DNA from: Chloroflexi bacterium RBG_16_57_11
Lineage (GTDB): Bacteria; Chloroflexota; Anaerolineae; Anaerolineales; UBA4823
Direction: 5' to 3'
Length of the DNA stretch: 9,334 bases
Assembly (NCBI GenBank): GCA_001795165.1
Contig: MGNS01000170.1
Span: 44,611-53,944 of the forward strand
Part shown: positions 5,224 through 9,334 of the stretch, piece by piece
Numbering within the stretch: the stretch's first letter is position 1
Layout of the letters: each line of letters starts with the position of its first letter
Program-made: the position numbers and the translations under genes
The notes under the pieces: generated by a model
Told to the model about the DNA's origin: nothing
The model's database searches: none
Seen by the model: the letters and a program-made list of their open reading frames with translations, nothing else

Positions 5224-7077
5224 TTATGCCGCCTTAGCAGGGTAATCCTTGCTGAATACACTGCGCAGCCAGAGGGATGGCTTGTCGGAGATTAACCAGC
5301 GGATCAAGACGGGCGTGACGTGGTAGTGCAGGAAGCCTCTATGCCAGAGGGTCATGTTGTAAGGTAAATTATAAATCAGGCGATCGTGCAGGCTTTGAGG
5401 GGAAAATATCCCAGTAAAATTATCCAGCATTGGTGTTAATGGGCGTGGGGCAGTCTCGGGTTTGAACAAGCCTGCCGCCCATTTCGCTGGATCCAGCACG
5501 ATGTGCCAAGCATTCACCCACGGGCGCTGACGATGAGCGGCATTTTCGGGATAACACTCCGCAACCGCCTGCCAGAACAATACCTGAGCCAGCTCTTCGA
5601 AGCGATCCAGGTTCTTGCGCATCACTTCGAGCGACTGGTCCGGGCTGCGGCGTGCGCCCAATTCCAGGTGAAGTAGCTGCAAAAAGCGCATGCGCGTCAT
5701 ATCGCCTCGCACGTATATCGCCCGCGGTGGTGCTTTTTCAGACCAATCGATGAACAGCTGCTGGACGCGGGAGTTGAGGTCGCGGTAGCGCTCGCCGAGC
5801 GCAAGCAGGCCGGCAGTTGGTTTTTTGATGAACCCCTGCACGTAAACCTGATATTCAAACGCCCACTCCATGGCAGTGTCCCAGGCCAGCTTGGGGGTGA
5901 AAATTTGCGCGTGACCAAAGGTGTGGTACGTTCCCTGGTAGAAACCAAGGCTAATCGCAAAGATGATTTCCAGGATTAACCTATTGAAGGTTTCTACATC
6001 CGCTTCGCTCAGGGAGCCAGCCTGCTCGCGGCGGATCATTTCCACCGTGATCGTATTCTCCATGGCGATGAAATCCGAGCCCAGGCTGTAAAGCGGGTCG
6101 AGGAAGAAGCCGGCTTCTCCCACGCAGCTCCAGCGCCGGTGCGAAAAGACCTGCGCCGAGGCATAGCTGTAATTCTTGATGCTTAGAAAATCCAGCGGCT
6201 CCCGATCTCGGATAAATTCCCATAAGGCGGGCTCGTGCTCGCGCAGCCATTCTAGCGCTATGGCATAGGACTGCCCATAGGTGTGCTGTGGATGGATTGT
6301 TTCATCGGTGACGATGCCAATGCTTGTCGCTCCTGACCCCAGCGGAATCAACCACACCCAATACCCCTTGTTCATCAAGTGGTTGGTGGAGAAATAGCGG
6401 TCTTCGATGCTGTCCGCACGCCACTTGTCCGCGCTCGCGGAGGCCATATCTGTCACGTTGATACGGCCAGAGTAGCGCCACCAGGCTGCGCTGGCGTGGT
6501 GCCCGTGCTCTCGCTTCAGTCCCAATTTTGTCTGTAATAATCGCCGGCGGCCCAGCGCGTCAACCACCCAGTGTGCTGTCAGCGAGAATGCCACCTGGTC
6601 CTCTTTACGGAGGCAATGGATGGTATGCCTTTCGTCCTCTTCGGCCAGCTTGATTCTTTCAACTGTCGTACCCTCGAAAAGCATAACCCCCATCTCGTAA
6701 ACGAATTCCCGCAAATCATTTTCCAGCCGGCCGCGGTCAATCTGGTAAGAGGGTACGGGCGGGAAGAGGGTGTTGCCGGTTTCGGGCCGCTCCTCGATCG
6801 GGCTGTGCGATTTTCCTATGAAGAAGCGCAAGCCCAGCTTTGGAAGATGGCGCGTCCGGAAATATCGGTCGAGTTTTAAAACCTGGCCTAAATAATACGT
6901 GCCGAGTTCAATTGAGGATTCGCCGACCTTGAAGGCTGCTTCAGGCAGGGGCCGTGTAAGCCGGTCAATCACCGCAACCGAAAGTTTCGGGAGTTCCAGT
7001 TTCAAATGGCGGGCCAGGGTTAGACCGGCAAGCCCTCCCCCGCAGATCACCACATCAAAGTCGGTTTGGACAGGCAT
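5224..7077 (-). CDS. Flavin-dependent halogenase-like FAD oxidoreductase
   Basis: This 617-residue protein belongs to the flavin-dependent (tryptophan-type) halogenase superfamily. It has an N-terminal FAD-binding GGGLAG (13-18) after a beta strand, and KVGESS at 50-55. Lys80 in LPKLGLRFF sits where the catalytic lysine of tryptophan halogenases lies. The halogenase signature WxWxIP is exact (WVWLIP, 240-245). The second FAD motif, VGEAGFFLDPLYSLGSD (319-335), has Glu where Asp is usual. The region after about 380 is a long, mostly helical extension, making the protein longer than the roughly 500-550 residues of characterised halogenases. These enzymes need FADH2 from a separate reductase and act on free or carrier-bound substrates. 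Its place last in an operon with a carrier/thioester-reductase protein suggests a carrier-bound acyl substrate. The ATG at 7077 has a close AAGG at 7082-7085. Halogenation versus another flavin oxidation cannot be settled from sequence. Confidence 0.8.
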   Translation of the reverse strand: MPVQTDFDVVICGGGLAGLTLARHLKLELPKLSVAVIDRLTRPLPEAAFKVGESSIELGTYYLGQVLKLDRYFRTRHLPKLGLRFFIGKSHSPIEERPETGNTLFPPVPSYQIDRGRLENDLREFVYEMGVMLFEGTTVERIKLAEEDERHTIHCLRKEDQVAFSLTAHWVVDALGRRRLLQTKLGLKREHGHHASAAWWRYSGRINVTDMASASADKWRADSIEDRYFSTNHLMNKGYWVWLIPLGSGATSIGIVTDETIHPQHTYGQSYAIALEWLREHEPALWEFIRDREPLDFLSIKNYSYASAQVFSHRRWSCVGEAGFFLDPLYSLGSDFIAMENTITVEMIRREQAGSLSEADVETFNRLILEIIFAISLGFYQGTYHTFGHAQIFTPKLAWDTAMEWAFEYQVYVQGFIKKPTAGLLALGERYRDLNSRVQQLFIDWSEKAPPRAIYVRGDMTRMRFLQLLHLELGARRSPDQSLEVMRKNLDRFEELAQVLFWQAVAECYPENAAHRQRPWVNAWHIVLDPAKWAAGLFKPETAPRPLTPMLDNFTGIFSPQSLHDRLIYNLPYNMTLWHRGFLHYHVTPVLIRWLISDKPSLWLRSVFSKDYPAKAA

Positions 7078-7110
7078 TCTGCCTTATCAGTGAATAGGCC
7101 CTATGTTTCC

Positions 7111-7857
7111 TCACAGGGTAATGCCTCCATCCACCTGAAAGACCTGCCCGGTGATGTAAGACGCCCCGTCAGAGAGCAAAAAACACACCAGCGGAGCGAT
7201 ATCTTCTACCACCCCCAACCGTCGGAGCGAGATGCGCGACTTGATGTAATTGAGTGTATCCTCATCGAGTATGCCCAGCATATCGGTTTTGATATAACCA
7301 GGCGCTACAACGTTCACGCGGATGTTCTGTGCAGCCACTTCAGCGGACAGCGACTTGGAAAACCCGATGATGCCCGCTTTTGCCGCAGAATAGTTGGTCT
7401 GTCCGCTGTTGCCATAGAGAGCCGCAACAGAGCTGATATTGACGATCGCCCCGCCGTGCTGCTTGACCATCTGCAGAATCAACGGTTTGGTGGAATTGAA
7501 CATGCTGCCCAGGTTGGTATTGATCACGCTGTCCCACTGCTCGCGGCTCATGCGCGCCAGCACCACGTCGCGCGTGATCCCGGCGTTGTTGACAAGCCCA
7601 TCCACCACGCCAAACTCGGTGATTACCTGCTTGATGGTGGTTTCCAGGGCGAGTCCGTCGGCCGAATCACACTCCAACGCAAAGCAGCGCTGGTCCGGGT
7701 ACTGCTCGGAGAGCTCAACCGCCAACTCATGCGCCTCATCTGCGCTGCGAAAATAAGTGAAGGCTACTTCTGCGCCTGCCTGCATTGCCTTGCGGACGAT
7801 GCCGGCGCCAATGCCACGGCTGCCCCCGGTAATCAGAACTTTCTTGCCCTTAAGCAT
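7111..7857 (-). CDS. 3-oxoacyl-ACP reductase-type ketoreductase (FabG family)
   Basis: This 248-residue classical SDR of the FabG type should reduce a 3-oxoacyl thioester with NADPH. Visible are TGGSRGIG (10-17) for cofactor binding, NNAG (90-93), Asn115, and the catalytic Ser143, Tyr156 and Lys160 (ISS, then YSAAK). These are followed by IRVNVVAPGYIKTDM and the terminal VDGGITL. Length is typical. The frame is open further upstream, but the ATG at 7857 is chosen because GGGAGGG at 7863-7869 is ideally spaced and the family's usual N-terminus starts there. This start overlaps the end of the NRPS-like gene by 8 bases, indicating translational coupling. The halogenase-like gene begins 33 bases after its stop. 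Because of this context it probably serves the biosynthetic cluster rather than primary fatty acid synthesis. Confidence 0.9.
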   Translation of the reverse strand: MLKGKKVLITGGSRGIGAGIVRKAMQAGAEVAFTYFRSADEAHELAVELSEQYPDQRCFALECDSADGLALETTIKQVITEFGVVDGLVNNAGITRDVVLARMSREQWDSVINTNLGSMFNSTKPLILQMVKQHGGAIVNISSVAALYGNSGQTNYSAAKAGIIGFSKSLSAEVAAQNIRVNVVAPGYIKTDMLGILDEDTLNYIKSRISLRRLGVVEDIAPLVCFLLSDGASYITGQVFQVDGGITL

Positions 7858-9334
7858 GAATGCCCTCCCAGGCAATCTGTGTTGCGGGATCAGGCATGAA
7901 GCCGCTGCCCCGCAGGTAATTAAAATAGGTTTCGAACAGTTTTTCATCAGCCGGCGCACAAACGATGCCTGAACCTTCCAGTTCGTGCTGAGCATCGCGC
8001 GTGTCATAGGTGGGAAGCTGCATGCTCACATCGTTCATGTCTTCTAACGCCGCCTGATAAGCAAACAGCGCATTGCTGGCAAAGTCCGGGCTGCTCACCA
8101 GCCGGTCGCGCAGCACTTCGAAGGGCAGCTCAATAAACTGGTAGCCCAGGCTGCGCAGGAAGGCCAGCGCCTGGCGCATTGTGCGCCGAGAGGGGTTGGT
8201 CAGGTGAAAGGCGCGGCCTATGGGCTGTCGGTGAAAAGCCATATACACCGTCGCCTTAGCGACGTAATCCACCGGCGCCACATCCACCTCGATATCGAGC
8301 TGGGGAAATGCGCCAAACTGCAAGAAACCCTTGATCGAAGCGATCAAGAAATGGTCCGTCACACAGCGCCCGGTGACGCTGTCTCCGCCCACTTCACCGG
8401 GGCGGTAGCGCGCCACAGGCAGCCCGCGCTCGGCGGCATGCAGCAAGCATTTTTCGCCGACCCACTTGGCCTCATCGTATCCCAGGTTGAGCAGTTTGTA
8501 GTGGTCGATCGAGTCGCGCTCGCGGAAGGTGTATTGCACACCCATCGGCCAGATGGCTGCAGTGGACAGGTGGTGCACCGGCTTGATGCGCCTGTGAAAG
8601 GCAAATTGGATAATTTCATGGAGACCCAACACATTGGTGGCGCGCAGAGCTTCATACGGGTAGATGAAATTGACATGCGCAGCGCCGTGGAGAATAGCAT
8701 CCACCTGGTGGGCGAGTGTCTCGTAATCAGCGTCTTGCAGCCCCATGCGCGGCAAGGTGACATCCCCCTCCACCACGTGCAGCCGTGTATCCCAGGCCCG
8801 CTGCCAGGCTGCGTCCTGTGGCCACACATCGTAATGACGCATCTGCTTTTCAATGCGCAGCTTGCTGTTCTCGCCGCGTTTGGGGCGCACCAGGCAGAAC
8901 AGCTCAGCTTGGGTGGTTTTGAGGATTTCCCCGACGATGTAGACCCCCAGGAATCCGGTGGCTCCGGTCAAAAAGACGGTCTGGAGCGGTCCGCCAGGGC
9001 TGTAGGTCAGCCCACGGGCAGGGGCGAGATACTGCGGGAGTTCGGCTTCGCGGGCCAGGAAGATCATGCGCTGCCGCGCCCACTCGCCGCTGCGTGCCGG
9101 GAGGGCGGGCTGGTGCATCTCGGCCGAGATACTTTGCTGCTGACGGTGCTTATCAATCAGAACGGCGAACTGGCTGAGCGTGGAAGCGCCGAAAAACTCG
9201 CGCATCTTGAAGGTCACCTGGAAAAGTTTGCGCACTTCTAGCATCAGACGGGTCATCAGCAGGGAATGCCCGCCCAGATCCATGAAATCCGCATGGCGCC
9301 CGATCAGCCCGACGTCAATCCCCAGTATCTGGGC
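7850..9334 (-). CDS. NRPS-like protein, C-terminal carrier and thioester reductase domains (5' end outside window)
   Basis: The frame is open to the window edge, and 494 residues of the C-terminus are visible. A peptidyl/acyl carrier domain comes first: AQILGIDVGLIGRHADF leads to the 4'-phosphopantetheine site DLGGHSLL, with the modified Ser at visible residue 24. A linker follows, then a thioester reductase domain from about visible residue 118. This has the NAD(P) motif TGATGFLG (123-130), the RPGEVGGDSVTG stretch (311-322), and the extended-SDR residues Thr258 (HLST), Tyr286 and Lys290 (GYDEAK). Such domains release the carrier-bound chain by NADPH reduction to an aldehyde, sometimes to an alcohol. 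Upstream domains, probably including adenylation, lie outside the window, so substrate choice is not visible. The stop overlaps the FabG gene by 8 bases. A carboxylic-acid-reductase-like enzyme is the alternative to a true NRPS module. Confidence 0.9.
   Translation of the reverse strand, partial: AQILGIDVGLIGRHADFMDLGGHSLLMTRLMLEVRKLFQVTFKMREFFGASTLSQFAVLIDKHRQQQSISAEMHQPALPARSGEWARQRMIFLAREAELPQYLAPARGLTYSPGGPLQTVFLTGATGFLGVYIVGEILKTTQAELFCLVRPKRGENSKLRIEKQMRHYDVWPQDAAWQRAWDTRLHVVEGDVTLPRMGLQDADYETLAHQVDAILHGAAHVNFIYPYEALRATNVLGLHEIIQFAFHRRIKPVHHLSTAAIWPMGVQYTFRERDSIDHYKLLNLGYDEAKWVGEKCLLHAAERGLPVARYRPGEVGGDSVTGRCVTDHFLIASIKGFLQFGAFPQLDIEVDVAPVDYVAKATVYMAFHRQPIGRAFHLTNPSRRTMRQALAFLRSLGYQFIELPFEVLRDRLVSSPDFASNALFAYQAALEDMNDVSMQLPTYDTRDAQHELEGSGIVCAPADEKLFETYFNYLRGSGFMPDPATQIAWEGIHA
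7863..7869 (-). promoter_or_regulatory. Ribosome binding site of the FabG-type gene, inside the upstream gene
   Basis: GGGAGGG on the minus strand ends 5 bases before the ATG at 7857 and lies within the last codons of the NRPS-like gene. This supports coupled translation and decides the FabG start. Confidence 0.7.

Noticed and set aside
4656..5261. Minus-strand open frame of 201 codons
   Set aside because: It runs antisense through the tRNA and the SDR remnant; its protein is the kind often mis-annotated over tRNA genes.
7066..7899. Plus-strand open frame of 277 codons
   Set aside because: It is antisense to the FabG-type gene, whose catalytic residues are all present; the antisense frame is a by-product of GC-rich codon use.
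8204..9241. Long plus-strand open frame (345 codons)
   Set aside because: It lies wholly antisense to the carrier/thioester reductase gene, whose protein shows clear family motifs. The antisense product has no recognisable family and no good ribosome binding site.
1..9334. CRISPR arrays, insertion sequences, transposases or integrases
   Set aside because: No regularly spaced repeats and no reading frame resembling a transposase or integrase were seen.

Overview
The window is a stretch of bacterial chromosome with moderately high GC and strong AGGAGG-type ribosome binding sites. It carries genes on both strands. A split, oxygen-sensitive class I fumarate hydratase, an exported bactofilin-like protein with a polytopic membrane tail, a tRNA gene with encoded CCA, and an NRPS-like operon together suggest a Chloroflexota (Anaerolineae-like) genome. 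That assignment is an inference from gene content, not from a marker gene.

Left part (1-2991), minus strand: an MFS transporter, then fumarate hydratase alpha, then fumarate hydratase beta. They are closely spaced (51 and 59 bases) and probably form one transcription unit. The fumarase subunits assemble into one [4Fe-4S] enzyme of the TCA cycle, either direction. The transporter's substrate cannot be read from sequence.

Middle (2992-4802): a divergent intergenic region of about 300 bases separates the transporter from a plus-strand gene. That gene encodes a secreted, bactofilin-like beta-helix domain followed by a Pro/Glu linker and about five or six membrane helices. A long imperfect inverted repeat follows, and its right arm runs into an extended -10 promoter (TGG-TATAAT) for a tRNA-Arg(UCG) gene.

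Right part (4803-9334): immediately after the tRNA CCA lies the C-terminal half of a short-chain dehydrogenase/reductase (SDR). It keeps the catalytic Ser/Tyr/Lys region but has lost its nucleotide-binding half, so it is a remnant cut at the tRNA boundary. Converging on it is a minus-strand, three-gene biosynthetic operon. This consists of an NRPS-like protein (carrier domain plus terminal thioester reductase; its start lies beyond the window), a FabG-type ketoreductase overlapping it by 8 bases, and a 617-residue flavin-dependent halogenase-like enzyme. Together they suggest a pathway in which a carrier-bound acyl chain is oxidised or halogenated, keto-reduced and released reductively as an aldehyde or alcohol. 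The product is unknown.

The most interesting points are the tRNA/truncated-SDR junction, which looks like a genomic island edge and carries a perfect 14-base palindrome exactly on the CCA, and the halogenase-like/FabG/thioester-reductase cluster beside it.
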